64,000 nucleotides of DNA from Chryseobacterium shigense (GTDB lineage: Bacteria > Bacteroidota > Bacteroidia > Flavobacteriales > Weeksellaceae), in assembly GCF_900156575.1 (NCBI RefSeq), contig NZ_FTNY01000005.1, forward strand, positions 186,001 to 250,000, written 5' to 3'. How positions within the stretch are numbered: the stretch's first letter is position 1; every line of letters begins with the position of its first letter. Below the pieces are notes generated by a model. It saw only the letters and a program-made list of their open reading frames with translations. It did no database searches and was not told where the DNA came from. A program made the translations under genes and the position numbers. Positions 33,371 through 43,234 of the stretch are shown here, piece after piece.

Positions 33371-36115
33371 ATGCGCAATTTCGAGAAAAAAACAATCATA
33401 GCTTCAGCAGCTCTTATCTCAGCCTTTTACTTTGGCCAGTCGGATTCGGCAACATCCAAAAAAATTGATGACGTGGTTATCCTCGGATCAAGAGGGGCCG
33501 GCAGGTCGCTTACAGACACTCCTGTTCCCGTAGATATCATCAATATTTCAAAAATCTTAAGACAAAGTCCGGTTAACAATATAAGTCAGGCCCTCAATTA
33601 TGTGGTGCCTTCATTTTCTTCCACTTCACATACGGTCAATGACGGAACCGATTTTGTAGATCCTGCTCTCCTCAGAGGACTTGGTCCGGATCAGGTCCTG
33701 GTCTTGTTGAATGGAAAAAGAAGATATCAGTCTTCTCTGATCAATGTTACGTTGACTCCGGGAAGAGGATCGGTAGGAACAGATCTTAATGCAATTCCTG
33801 CTTTTGCTCTTGAGAAAATAGAAGTACTAAGAGACGGAGCATCTGCTCAATATGGTTCTGATGCCATTGCAGGAGTCGTGAATTTAGGACTTAAAAGAAG
33901 ATTAGGGCTTTCAGGACAGGTTTTCCTTGGAGGATATGCTTCCCCTGTCGCCAATAATTTTTCCGGAGGAGTAGACGGGCAGACGATCTCCGCAGATCTG
34001 AACTACGGAGCTAAAATCGGGGAGAAGGGCTTCATTAATGTGACCGGATCGGTACAATACCGTGATCCGTATTCAAGAGCAGGCGTACGTCAGGGAGACA
34101 TCTATAATGCTTATAATGCCATTAATTACAGAGCATTGCAGGATGGAGTCAATATCGACGGACTTTACAAAAACATTACCAATACTTCCAACAGCCAGCA
34201 GATCATCAATACCGTCAAACAATATGCCTCGCAGGTAGGCTATTTTTCACAGGATTTCAGGGATCAGATCTCAGGAGCCAATACTATTGCTGCACTACAA
34301 GGTTTATTAGGGAAAGATTTTACGAATGATGAGCTTAATTACAGAGGATTGGAAAGAAAAGATTTCAGCCTTAGGGCGGGGCAGTCCAAGCTGCAGTCGG
34401 CACAGCTTTATTTCAATTCTGAAATTCCGGTGAATGAAGACTGGAAAGTCTATTCCTTTGGAGGCTACAGTTACCGTTTGGGAAATGCCGGAGGATTCTT
34501 CCGTCTGCCCAACACAGAAAGAAATATCAATGCGGTTACCCCGAATGGATACCTTCCGCAAATTGAAGCCAGTGTAAATGATTATTCCTTAGCCGGAGGA
34601 ATCAAAGGAAAATGGAACGGCTGGAATGTAGATCTGAGCAATACTTTCGGGAAGAATGCTTTCAATTTTGGGGTCGTGAATACATTTAACGCCTCTCTGG
34701 GTGACAATTCACCGAGAACTTTTAAAGCAGGAGGATCAGAATTTTTACAGAATACTCTGAATCTGGATTTCTCAAAGAAATATGACGTTCTTCACGGCTT
34801 AAATGTAGCTTTCGGAGGAGAATACCGTTATGAAAACTATCAAGTGAATGCAGGAAATGAAAACTCCTATGTCTCCTACGATATTTTCGGACGTGTAGTA
34901 ACTGCTGCTACTCCTGAAAATGAAAAGGTTACCGATTTTTTTGGACATATAAGACCTGCCGGGTCACAGGTTTTCCCGGGATTCAGTCCTGATAATGCGG
35001 TTTCCGGAAGCAGAAACAGTGTCGCGGCCTATGCTGACGTTGAAATTGAGCCAACAGATTGGTGGTTAGTAGAAGGAGCTGTACGGTACGAAAACTACTC
35101 CGACTTTGGGTCTACTTTTAATTATAAATTGGCAACGAATATAAAACTGGCTAAAAATTTCAATGTGAGAGGTGCTGTTTCCACAGGATTCAGAGCGCCT
35201 TCTTTAGCACAGATTTATTATAGTTCCACGTCTACATTGATCCAGCAGGGGAAAACAACACAAGTGGGCACTTTCAGAAATAATTCTGAGGCTGCTCAGG
35301 CTTTGGGAATTCCAAAATTGAAACAGGAAACGTCACAGTCGTACAGCACGGGAATTACCTGGAAGATTCCGGCTTTAAGTCTTGTATTGACAGCGGATGC
35401 TTATCTGATAAAGATTAAAGACAGGGTAGTGCTTACAGATTTATTCTACCGTCCAGAAGGAAGTTTTGCCCCGGGATCTGACCAGGCTGTGTTGCAGGGA
35501 GCTTTCGATCTTGCGAGAGCCAGTGCTGCAAATTTCTTTGCCAATGCGGTAGATTCCCAGACGAAAGGATTAGACATCACTATTTCGCAGAATACAAGAA
35601 TTGCAGAGGGAATATCTTTGGAAAACAATCTTGGACTTAATCTGAATCAGACCAGAAGAGTGGGCGATATACATGCCTCTCCGAAACTGGTAAGCCAGAT
35701 TGATAATTATTTTTCTGAGCCTAACAGAGTCTATTTTGAAGAAGCGGTACCCCGTATTAAAGCCACCCTTGCCAATACGGTGAAATTTTCAGCACTTACT
35801 GTTTCTCTTAGGAATTCCTACTTTGGTAAAGTGACAGATGCCGATGTATTGGATGCCAATTTTGATGGCGTTACCGAAAATAGGGAACATTTTATTTTAA
35901 ATGACCGTATTGTGACAGATCTTTCTGTAGGATATGATTTTAATAAAAATATTTCAGCGACGATAGGAAGCAATAATATATTCAACATATTACCTTCCAG
36001 GAGTCCGGACATCAGTTCACTGACAGCCGATAACCAGTTTGTGTATTCCAGACAGGTTTCGCAATATGGGATAGGTGGACGTTTCGTGTTCGCGAGATTA
36101 GAATTTAAATTTTAA
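33371..36115 (+). CDS. TonB-dependent receptor behind a SAM-I-like element
   Basis: Outer-membrane receptor of 914 residues. The start is set at MRNFEKKTIIASAALISAFYFGQ, a signal peptide; an upstream Met would add 20 residues. The plug domain shows DDVVILGSRGAGRSLTD (TonB box region), VPVDIINISKILRQ, ALLRGLGPDQVLVLLNGKRRYQSSL and IEVLRDGASAQYGSDAIAGVVNLGLKR. A long beta-barrel follows, ending in GIGGRFVFARLEFKF (terminal aromatic Phe). The SAM-I-like riboswitch and Cys-rich leader upstream suggest that it imports a sulfur-containing nutrient such as methionine or a related compound, but the ligand is not visible in the sequence. A terminator follows. Confidence 0.88.
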   Translation: MRNFEKKTIIASAALISAFYFGQSDSATSKKIDDVVILGSRGAGRSLTDTPVPVDIINISKILRQSPVNNISQALNYVVPSFSSTSHTVNDGTDFVDPALLRGLGPDQVLVLLNGKRRYQSSLINVTLTPGRGSVGTDLNAIPAFALEKIEVLRDGASAQYGSDAIAGVVNLGLKRRLGLSGQVFLGGYASPVANNFSGGVDGQTISADLNYGAKIGEKGFINVTGSVQYRDPYSRAGVRQGDIYNAYNAINYRALQDGVNIDGLYKNITNTSNSQQIINTVKQYASQVGYFSQDFRDQISGANTIAALQGLLGKDFTNDELNYRGLERKDFSLRAGQSKLQSAQLYFNSEIPVNEDWKVYSFGGYSYRLGNAGGFFRLPNTERNINAVTPNGYLPQIEASVNDYSLAGGIKGKWNGWNVDLSNTFGKNAFNFGVVNTFNASLGDNSPRTFKAGGSEFLQNTLNLDFSKKYDVLHGLNVAFGGEYRYENYQVNAGNENSYVSYDIFGRVVTAATPENEKVTDFFGHIRPAGSQVFPGFSPDNAVSGSRNSVAAYADVEIEPTDWWLVEGAVRYENYSDFGSTFNYKLATNIKLAKNFNVRGAVSTGFRAPSLAQIYYSSTSTLIQQGKTTQVGTFRNNSEAAQALGIPKLKQETSQSYSTGITWKIPALSLVLTADAYLIKIKDRVVLTDLFYRPEGSFAPGSDQAVLQGAFDLARASAANFFANAVDSQTKGLDITISQNTRIAEGISLENNLGLNLNQTRRVGDIHASPKLVSQIDNYFSEPNRVYFEEAVPRIKATLANTVKFSALTVSLRNSYFGKVTDADVLDANFDGVTENREHFILNDRIVTDLSVGYDFNKNISATIGSNNIFNILPSRSPDISSLTADNQFVYSRQVSQYGIGGRFVFARLEFKF

Positions 36116-36138
36116 AACTGATAAAGGATACAACAGAA

Positions 36139-36165
36139 AAACAGAGAATGATTCTCTGTTTTTTT
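36139..36165 (+). terminator. Rho-independent terminator of the TonB receptor gene
   Basis: Perfect stem AAACAGAGAA / TTCTCTGTTT with a TGA loop and a T-run. Confidence 0.9.
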
Positions 36166-36608
36166 GTTTGGGTGAATAGGGCAAAGGATCAATTGCAAAA
36201 AGTGGAAATGGATAGAAATCACATCATTTTAAAATTTCAAGCAGATGATGGAGATGGTGCAGATTTTTCACTTTTGCTCGTTCATCCGCGGGAGTAAAAA
36301 TTTAAACCATTAAGGTTGTATTAAGCTTTTAAGAATTGTAAGTTTTTAGCTTCTCTTTAAGACGTGCAACTTAAAAAAATCATTTGATTTTTTTCTTAAC
36401 TGACCTTACCTCCTTCATTGATCTTAATGTTTTAAAAAAAGTATGAAATAAGAATCTGTTCCATCTTCCAGATCTGCGAGAGCTATCATTATAAACACTC
36501 TTTTGTAGTTTTAAAAAATCAAAATGTATATGTTAGAGAACGAAACCTATAAGGTTTGATTGCATTTATTTTACTCCCGAAGTTTTGAAATTGAGCCAAC
36601 AAAAACAA
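36166..36608. repeat. Intergenic stretch with CCATTAAG element, copy 2
   Basis: No gene is seen in this 443-base stretch. The first part contains AGATG/GCAGAT-rich low-complexity sequence and a 29-codon open frame (36210-36299), probably chance. From 36301 to 36435 is the second copy of the element at 29484: AACCATTAAG at the left end (36305-36314), a degenerate CTTAATGTTTT at the right, and ATTAAG/CTTACCT in common inside. The last part (36436-36608) shows nothing distinctive. Confidence 0.55.
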
Positions 36609-38729
36609 TTACTGTGCTCTTTCTTTTTCCTCAAAATTGATATTTTTCTTACTGATTTTCTTTTTGTTACTTCCAAAAGTATAATTAACACTTAAGCGAA
36701 AGCTTCTGCCGTCCCAATAGTTATTCATGTATTGGGTGTTATCAGAAAAATACAATTCTCCTCGGTATCTCTGGGCAAAAATATTGGTTACCGTAGCATT
36801 GATCTGAAGTTTCTTTTCCATAAGTGAAACCTTTACTCCTGAAGTTAGTTCCGGGAAAGCCTGGAAATAGGAGTTCACATTTTTGTAAGCAAGGCTGTGA
36901 CTGTAGTTCAGGAAAAAGACCAGTGTCTTATTTTTGTTTAACGTAAAAGTATTGTTGATAGAATAGCTGAACGAACTGCCTTTTTGGGTTTCTGCCTGAA
37001 TATTGAACACGGAGGACGTCTGAAGGGAAGCATTCAGGGAAAGGTTGGTTTCCCAGAACTTGAAGAAAGTATCGGTGTAAGAGGCATTGAGTCCTAAAGA
37101 ATTATTGTTGTAATAATTCAGATAGGTGCTGATTTGTGAAAGTTCGTCTATATAAGAGATCTGGCCGAATCCATTTTTCATTCTCAAATAATAAACACTG
37201 GCGGAAAACTTGTTATTAAGTGTATATCCCAGCTCTAAATTATTGATATAAGCAGGCGTAAGAAGAGGATTTCCTGAAGAATATGAATAAGGGTTTTCAT
37301 ACCATCGGAACGGATTCAGATTGCTCATACTCGGGCGGTTGATCCTTCTTGAATACGACAGGCTGAATACATTTTTGTCTTCTTTATACGAAACATAAGC
37401 GGAGGGAAACCATTGTCCGTAATTATATTTATTTCCTGAATTGGAAGAAGGGGTAAAGCTTTCTGCATGGGTGTTTTCATAGCGGATACCAGCTTTCGTT
37501 TCCCAGTGTTCACCGAATGTTTTGGCATAGCTGAAATAGGCTGCGTAATTTTCTTCCTGATACGTGAATAAATTAGCTCTCGAAAGGTCCGAAATATATT
37601 CTCCGCCATTCAAATTAAAATACTGAATGTCTGAACTGTTTTTAAACTGATTAAACTTCACTCCGGTTTCAATGGTTCCGAAAGAGAATGGAAGTTCCAG
37701 GTCTGCCTGAGCAGAGAAAATCTGTGGGGAAATCAAAGATACTGTTTTCACGTCCTGAGTAGAATGGTCTGAAGATTTTAAGGTAGAAAAATTCACTTCA
37801 GTATCAGAATTGTTGTTGTAAAAATTCCCGGCAATGCTCAGTTTTTTACCCAATGAGTCCAGTTTTAGGTCATAATAAGCGCTTAATGTATGAGTGGGAA
37901 GTTTTTCACGGTGGAAGGTGTTGGTTAAAAGGTTTTCCTCCTTAAGATGGGAATCAATATTCCTTGTTGTGTTGACGATATCCATCCCGGATTTTTGATG
38001 GGCATAGATGTATTCCATTCCGATTTCGGCATTTTTGCTGATTTTATAAGATAGATTAAGGGTTGGAGTGAGTTCCTTCCACATATCTTTCCGGATCGAG
38101 TTGCTGTAATTTTGGGAAGCTCCGATAATATTGTAATTTTCGTCGGTGCGCTTCGCTGAATCATAATAGGTCAGTTTCAGGCTGCTGCTGAATTTTTCGG
38201 TCTGATAATTAAGGGAGCCATTGGAACTGAAACCGGAATAACTTCGCTGGATGAGGTTGGAATTGATATTTCCGCTGAACCCTAAATTCGGATTCTTTTT
38301 AAGGATAATATTAATAAGTCCGCTGTTTCCCTGAGCTTCATATTTTGAAGGAGGGGTAGTAATCACTTCGATTTTAGAGATATTTTCAGAACGGATAGAT
38401 TTCAGGTAATTTAAAAGAGCATTGCCTGAAAGATTCAGCATTCTTCCATTGATCATCACACTCACGGTACTTTTCCCGGTAATAGAAATGTAGCCCATGT
38501 TTTCATCTACTTTCAGCATAGGAACATTCGCCAATGTTTCTGTTGCATCCATCCCTTGAGAAGCTACCGATGCTTCTACATTAAAGATCAGACGGTCTGC
38601 TTTTCTTTCAAGAAGTTTTTTCTTGACCAAAAGATTGATTTGTTCCACATTCCGGATGCTGTCTTTTTGGGTCTGTCCGGATAGCGTTGCAGATAAAAGG
38701 GTGCCGATAAAAATATATTTTAGTTTCAT
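36609..38729 (-). CDS. TonB-dependent receptor / outer-membrane beta-barrel protein 2
   Basis: Outer-membrane protein of 706 residues with a signal peptide (KYIFIGTLLSATLSGQ). The plug-like part has VNLLVKKKLLERKADRLIFNVE-type pattern, NVPMLKVDENMGYISITGKSTVSVMINGRML and IEVITTPPSKYEAQGNSGLINIILKKNP, and a barrel follows, ending in a charged KKISKKNINFEEKERAQ tail. It is related to receptor 1 (30401) in plug sequence (UADR-type start, ITQPG/ITTPP). It diverges from the LytS/LytTR pair, and a repeat (38819-38851) lies between, so it is a possible target. A TACCTTTG -7 motif is at the complement of 38747-38754. The ligand is unknown. Confidence 0.85.
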   Translation of the reverse strand: MKLKYIFIGTLLSATLSGQTQKDSIRNVEQINLLVKKKLLERKADRLIFNVEASVASQGMDATETLANVPMLKVDENMGYISITGKSTVSVMINGRMLNLSGNALLNYLKSIRSENISKIEVITTPPSKYEAQGNSGLINIILKKNPNLGFSGNINSNLIQRSYSGFSSNGSLNYQTEKFSSSLKLTYYDSAKRTDENYNIIGASQNYSNSIRKDMWKELTPTLNLSYKISKNAEIGMEYIYAHQKSGMDIVNTTRNIDSHLKEENLLTNTFHREKLPTHTLSAYYDLKLDSLGKKLSIAGNFYNNNSDTEVNFSTLKSSDHSTQDVKTVSLISPQIFSAQADLELPFSFGTIETGVKFNQFKNSSDIQYFNLNGGEYISDLSRANLFTYQEENYAAYFSYAKTFGEHWETKAGIRYENTHAESFTPSSNSGNKYNYGQWFPSAYVSYKEDKNVFSLSYSRRINRPSMSNLNPFRWYENPYSYSSGNPLLTPAYINNLELGYTLNNKFSASVYYLRMKNGFGQISYIDELSQISTYLNYYNNNSLGLNASYTDTFFKFWETNLSLNASLQTSSVFNIQAETQKGSSFSYSINNTFTLNKNKTLVFFLNYSHSLAYKNVNSYFQAFPELTSGVKVSLMEKKLQINATVTNIFAQRYRGELYFSDNTQYMNNYWDGRSFRLSVNYTFGSNKKKISKKNINFEEKERAQ

Positions 38730-38818
38730 AGTTTAAAATCTTGGTCCAAAGGTATTTTCAAACTTCTTTTTATGAAATGGCATTTAGATTTCAGGTGGAA
38801 TTAATCCGCTCAAAAGAT

Positions 38819-38851
38819 TTTCATCGGAAAAAAAACGGGTTTCATCGGAAA
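38819..38851. promoter_or_regulatory. Direct repeat between the receptor and LytS/LytTR genes
   Basis: TTTCATCGGAAA occurs at 38819-38830 and again at 38840-38851, a perfect 12-bp repeat with a 21-bp period, two turns of the helix. LytTR-type response regulators bind two direct repeats with this period, so this is a plausible binding site for the product of the gene at 39894. It lies in the divergent region and could control both directions. Binding is inferred. Confidence 0.6.
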
Positions 38852-38890
38852 TGAGTAGGAATGTAAAAGTTCTGTGGCTTACATTTGAGC

Positions 38891-39907
38891 ATGAAGCAAA
38901 AACAAGTTTTCTTTCTGCATTTTTTTTATTGGCTGTTGATTATCTTTAATGGACTCCTTGCCAGGGCTGTTTACAGTGAAGGAGGTCTTGATATTTTGGA
39001 TGTCACCATATTCCTGGCTAATATTCTGGGGTTTTACGTTAATTATTTTTTCGTTGTACCAAGGTTTTTTGATCCTAAAAGATTTTACCTGATGATCATC
39101 GGTTTTTTTGTGGGGGTATTTGTTTTCGTACTTTTCAGATATTCAATGGAAGAGCTTTTGCTTCCTGTGGTGGCTGGTTTCAGAAATTATGCGGAGGGAA
39201 CTACTTTCCTGTACTATTTTTATGATAACATCTATTATTCGAGCCTGACGGTTTTTGTAAGTACGAATTTATGGTTCTTTAAGTATTATCTGAAGGTTGA
39301 AGAAGAAAAGTCTGTCCTTATTGAAGAAAGGAAACATGCCCAGCTTCAGGCCTTAAAAACGCAGATCAATCCCCATTTTATTTTTAATTCTTTGAATAAT
39401 ATCTACTCGCTTGTCTATCAAAATTCAGATAAGGCACTTCCGGCCATCGAAAAACTAAGCGAATTGCTGAGGTACAGCACTAAAGATCTTGAAAAAGAGG
39501 TGATCAGTCTGGATAAGGAAATAGGATACATCGAAAGCTTAATTGGTCTCGAAAAACTCAGAATCAAAAACCCGGAACTATTGATTATTGAGAAAAATAT
39601 CAGTCATCCTAAAATCAATATTTCTCCTATGTTGTTGGTGCCGTTTGTTGAAAATGCCTTTAAACACGGAGACTTCAGAGATAAAGGCTTTGTATTGAAA
39701 GTTTCGGATGACAATAAAGTACTTCATTTTTATCTTCATAATTATAAAAATCAAAGAATGAAAGATACCGCGTCCGGAATCGGGATTGACAACGTAAAAA
39801 AGAGGCTGGAAATTTTATATCCTAAAAAACATGAACTCTTTATAAAGGATCTGGAATCTGAATTTATCGTAGATTTAAGAATAATTTTCCCCTATGAGAA
39901 CGATTAA
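38891..39907 (+). CDS. LytS/YehU-family sensor histidine kinase
   Basis: Membrane sensor kinase of 339 residues, four N-terminal helices (residues about 5-125), then a coiled linker EEEKSVLIEERKHAQLQALK. The His_kinase domain has the phosphoacceptor in TQINPHFIFNSLNNIYSL (His near residue 162), and the HATPase part has LVPFVENAFKHG and GIGIDNVKKRLEILYP. The start is set at the ATG at 38891; an in-frame TTG six bases upstream is less likely. The short loops between helices leave little periplasmic domain, so the signal is probably sensed in the membrane. Overlaps the response regulator gene by 14 bases. Confidence 0.92.
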   Translation: MKQKQVFFLHFFYWLLIIFNGLLARAVYSEGGLDILDVTIFLANILGFYVNYFFVVPRFFDPKRFYLMIIGFFVGVFVFVLFRYSMEELLLPVVAGFRNYAEGTTFLYYFYDNIYYSSLTVFVSTNLWFFKYYLKVEEEKSVLIEERKHAQLQALKTQINPHFIFNSLNNIYSLVYQNSDKALPAIEKLSELLRYSTKDLEKEVISLDKEIGYIESLIGLEKLRIKNPELLIIEKNISHPKINISPMLLVPFVENAFKHGDFRDKGFVLKVSDDNKVLHFYLHNYKNQRMKDTASGIGIDNVKKRLEILYPKKHELFIKDLESEFIVDLRIIFPYEND

Positions 39908-40577
39908 ATGCATCATTGTAGATGACGAACCGCTGGCGATCTCGCTACTGGAAAATTACGTCCGCAAAATTCCTTTTTTAGAGCTGGTTTTTTCTGCGGA
40001 AAATCCTATTCTGGCGCTGGAATATATACAAAACAATGATGCTGATCTTATCTTTCTGGACATTCAGATGCCAGAACTTTCGGGAATCAATTTTATGAAG
40101 ATTGTAGGGGAGAAGAAAAAATATATTTTAACAACGGCCTATTCGGAATATGCACTGGAAGGATATGAGCACAATATTATAGATTATCTTCTGAAGCCGG
40201 TTTCTTTTGACCGATTTTATAAAAGTGCAGTAAAAGCGCAGGAGCGTTTTGTATTTCCTGAAGATACCGGCGAATCTTATTTTTTCGTGAAATCTTCCGG
40301 TCAGCAACACCGCATCAATTTCAGCGATATTCTTTACATAGAAAGTATTAAAGACTATGTGAATATAAAGACTTCAAATGAGGAATTCATTGTACTGGAT
40401 ACTCTGAAATCTCTGGAAAACCAGCTTTCTGGAAGGTTTGTCCGTGTCCATAAATCATTCATCATCAATCTGGATAAAACTAAAAATATCGGAATAAAGA
40501 GAATTGTTCTGCTTTCCGAACAGGAAATTCCAATTGGAGAGAGCTACCGGAGCAATCTTCTGAGTAAGATCAAATAA
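39894..40577 (+). CDS. LytTR-family response regulator
   Basis: Partner of the upstream kinase. The receiver domain has the acidic pair DDEP near residue 10 and the phosphoacceptor Asp near residue 56 (LIFLDIQMPELSG), with the conserved Lys in DYLLKPVSF. A LytTR DNA-binding domain follows (about residues 130-227: FFVKSSGQQHRINFSDILYIESIKDYVNIKT, FVRVHKSFIINLD, IPIGESYRSNLL). It is expected to bind direct repeats in promoters, and such a repeat lies 1 kb upstream. It ends at a perfect terminator. Confidence 0.95.
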   Translation: MRTIKCIIVDDEPLAISLLENYVRKIPFLELVFSAENPILALEYIQNNDADLIFLDIQMPELSGINFMKIVGEKKKYILTTAYSEYALEGYEHNIIDYLLKPVSFDRFYKSAVKAQERFVFPEDTGESYFFVKSSGQQHRINFSDILYIESIKDYVNIKTSNEEFIVLDTLKSLENQLSGRFVRVHKSFIINLDKTKNIGIKRIVLLSEQEIPIGESYRSNLLSKIK

Positions 40578-40603
40578 AAGCGGCTTCCCTTGGAAGCCGC
40601 TTT
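40577..40603. terminator. Bidirectional terminator between the LytTR gene and aconitase
   Basis: Perfect 12-bp stem AAAGCGGCTTCC / GGAAGCCGCTTT with a CTT loop, between convergent genes. Confidence 0.9.
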
Positions 40604-40626
40604 AGTATAATTAATTGTTGATTTAA

Positions 40627-42894
40627 TTAATTTTCCTGTCTCTTAATCAGGTTAAGAGCAGAACCTGCCTTAAACCAGTCGATCTGCTGATCATTGTACG
40701 TATGATTCGCCATGATGATGTCTTTAGTTCCGTCAGCGTGTACGAATTCTAAAGTCAGCTGCTTTCCTGGAGCGAATTGATCAAGATCTAAGAAGTTAAC
40801 CGTGTCATCTTCCTGGATTTTGTCATAATCAGCCTCATTAGCAAAAGTGATTCCCAACATCCCTTGTTTTTTAAGGTTGGTTTCATGGATTCGTGCGAAT
40901 GATTTTACCAGTACCGCTTTTACCCCAAGATGTCTTGGTTCCATAGCGGCGTGTTCTCTTGAAGAACCTTCACCATAGTTCTGGTCTCCAACAACGATGG
41001 TAGGGATTCCTGCAGCTTTGTAAGCTCTCTGTACAGCAGGAACTTCACCAAATTCACCCGTTAATTCATTTTTAACGTGGTTGGTTTCCATGTTGTAAGC
41101 ATTCACAGCTCCAATCAACATGTTATTCGAAATATTATCAAGATGTCCTCTGTATTTCAACCATGGTCCAGCCATAGAAATATGGTCGGTAGTACATTTT
41201 CCGAATGCTTTGATCAGAACCTTAGCTCCTTCGATATTTTTACCGTCCCATGCCGGGAATTCTTCCAGCAACTGAAGTCTGTCTGAAGTAGGACTTACGT
41301 TCACTACTACTGAAGAACCGTCTTCCGAAGGGGCCTGATATCCATTGTCATCCACCGCAAAACCTTTGGCAGGAAGTTCTGAACCTTTAGGCTCATTCAG
41401 CTTCACCTGTTCGCCGTTTTCTGCGGTCAATGTATCTGTAATCGGGTTAAAGTCTAATCTTCCCGAGATCGCTACTGCAGCTACCATTTCCGGAGAAGCT
41501 ACAAAGGCGTGGGTATTCGGGTTACCATCCGCTCTCTTGGCAAAGTTTCTGTTAAAAGAGTGGATAATGGAGTTTTTCTCCCCTTTATCAGCGCCTTCTC
41601 TGTCCCATTGTCCGATACAAGGTCCGCAAGCATTCGTAAAGATTCTTGTATTCTCAAATTTTCTGAAAGAATCTAAGAATCCGTCTCTTTCCGCCGTGAA
41701 TTTCACCTGCTCAGAACCTGGATTAATCCCTAATATTGCTTTAGGTTTAACTCCTTTGGCTACCGCATCTTCTACGATGGAAGCCGCTCTTGATAAATCT
41801 TCATAAGAAGAGTTGGTACAAGAACCGATCAGCGCCCATTCTACTTCTATCGGCCATCCGTTAGCTTCAGCTTTAGCTCTGAATTCAGCGACTGGTGTAG
41901 CCAGGTCCGGAGTGAAAGGTCCGTTTAAGTGTGGGGTAAGTTCAGAAAGGTTGATCTCAATCACCTGATCAAAATACTGTTCAGGATTAGCATATACTTC
42001 AGCATCACCTGTTAAGTGCTCTGCGATCTGGTCTGCAGCATCTACGACATCCTGTCTTCCGGTTGCCGCTAAATATCTTCTCATGGAATCATCATATCCG
42101 AAAGTGGAAGTAGTCGCTCCGATTTCAGCACCCATGTTACAGATGGTTCCTTTACCTGTTGCTGAAAGAGATTCCGCTCCTTCTCCGAAATATTCTACGA
42201 TGCATCCTGTTCCTCCTTTTACGGTAAGGATACCTGCTACTTTCAGGATAACGTCTTTTGCAGACGTCCACCCGCTCATTTTACCAGTTAATTTTATACC
42301 GATAAGTTTGGGCATTTTAAGCTCCCAGGCCATTCCCGCCATAACGTCTACTGCATCAGCACCACCTACACCAATGGCCACCATTCCCAATCCTCCTGCG
42401 TTTACAGTGTGGGAATCCGTACCGATCATCATTCCTCCTGGAAATGCATAATTTTCCAACACAACCTGGTGAATAATACCAGCTCCCGGTTTCCAGAAGC
42501 CAATTCCGTATTTATCACAAACAGAACTCAGGAAGTTGAAAACCTCCGAGTTTTTGTTGATACCTTCCTGTAAATCGGATTCTGCACCTACTCTTGCCTG
42601 AATCAGGTGATCGGCATGAGCGGTGGAGGGAACAGCAACTTTAGCTTTCCCGGCCTGCATAAATTGTAGAAGCGCCATCTGAGCAGTGGCATCCTGCATC
42701 GCTACTCTGTCCGGTGCAAAATCTACATAAGAGTTTCCTCTTTCATGTGCTGAGGTAGCATTTCCTTCCCAAAGATGGGTGTAAAGGATTTTTTCTGAAA
42801 GGGTAAGAGGTTTTCCCACAATTTTTCTTGCCGCAGCAATTCTTTCAGGGTAACGCTCGTACACTTTTTTGATCATATCAATATCAAAAGTCAT
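40627..42894 (-). CDS. Aconitate hydratase, mitochondrial type
   Basis: Citrate-isocitrate isomerase of the TCA cycle. At 755 residues it matches the mitochondrial-type (ACO2-like) aconitase. The Fe-S cluster Cys are in the segments IGSCTNSSYEDLSRAA and NACGPCIGQWDR. It has IGTDSHTVNAGGLGMVAIGVGGADAVD and the C-terminal swivel domain GDQNYGEGSSREHAAMEPRHLG. A second, unrelated-type aconitase (AcnB) is encoded upstream in the same direction. A strong terminator separates them, so they are probably independent units. Confidence 0.95.
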   Translation of the reverse strand: MTFDIDMIKKVYERYPERIAAARKIVGKPLTLSEKILYTHLWEGNATSAHERGNSYVDFAPDRVAMQDATAQMALLQFMQAGKAKVAVPSTAHADHLIQARVGAESDLQEGINKNSEVFNFLSSVCDKYGIGFWKPGAGIIHQVVLENYAFPGGMMIGTDSHTVNAGGLGMVAIGVGGADAVDVMAGMAWELKMPKLIGIKLTGKMSGWTSAKDVILKVAGILTVKGGTGCIVEYFGEGAESLSATGKGTICNMGAEIGATTSTFGYDDSMRRYLAATGRQDVVDAADQIAEHLTGDAEVYANPEQYFDQVIEINLSELTPHLNGPFTPDLATPVAEFRAKAEANGWPIEVEWALIGSCTNSSYEDLSRAASIVEDAVAKGVKPKAILGINPGSEQVKFTAERDGFLDSFRKFENTRIFTNACGPCIGQWDREGADKGEKNSIIHSFNRNFAKRADGNPNTHAFVASPEMVAAVAISGRLDFNPITDTLTAENGEQVKLNEPKGSELPAKGFAVDDNGYQAPSEDGSSVVVNVSPTSDRLQLLEEFPAWDGKNIEGAKVLIKAFGKCTTDHISMAGPWLKYRGHLDNISNNMLIGAVNAYNMETNHVKNELTGEFGEVPAVQRAYKAAGIPTIVVGDQNYGEGSSREHAAMEPRHLGVKAVLVKSFARIHETNLKKQGMLGITFANEADYDKIQEDDTVNFLDLDQFAPGKQLTLEFVHADGTKDIIMANHTYNDQQIDWFKAGSALNLIKRQEN

Positions 42895-43234
42895 ATCTTA
42901 ATTTAATTTTTCTTTTTTTTAATAGACTTTTTCCGTCAATATTTCATATCTACGACGGAAAATATTCTTCGTTACTGCAATCCATCAAATTCTGTTCCTT
43001 CAATCTATAAAAAGGATAATTACAATAAATAATCAGGATTTTCTATATCTATTTTATATCTATCAAGTTAAGAAAAAATAGAATTTCTTTTCTCTATTCT
43101 ATTTAAAATAATTCTTAATCAGTCTTAAATAGAAAGGTTCTAAACAAAAATTGAAAGATTTTAAAACCCGCAGGATCAAAATCTTTCAATTATGTAATGT
43201 ATAAAATTGCCCTAAGGCTTATCGTCAAACTCGG
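42895..43234 (-). promoter_or_regulatory. Intergenic region between acnB and the aconitase gene
   Basis: The 340 bases hold the acnB terminator: TTGAAAGATTTT (43151-43162) and AAAATCTTTCAA (43178-43189), a perfect 12-bp stem, with T-run on the minus strand. Nearer to the aconitase gene is a 7-bp inverted repeat TTCCGTC (42931-42937) and GACGGAA (42954-42960), about 37 bases before its start codon, in its leader or control region. No additional gene was seen. Confidence 0.7.

Noticed and set aside
33183..33395. Minus-strand frame in the receptor leader
   Set aside because: Overlaps the inverted-repeat element and the receptor start; no domain and no promoter.
36210..36299. 29-codon frame after the TonB receptor gene
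   Set aside because: Low-complexity, repeat-like sequence rich in AGATG; probably chance.
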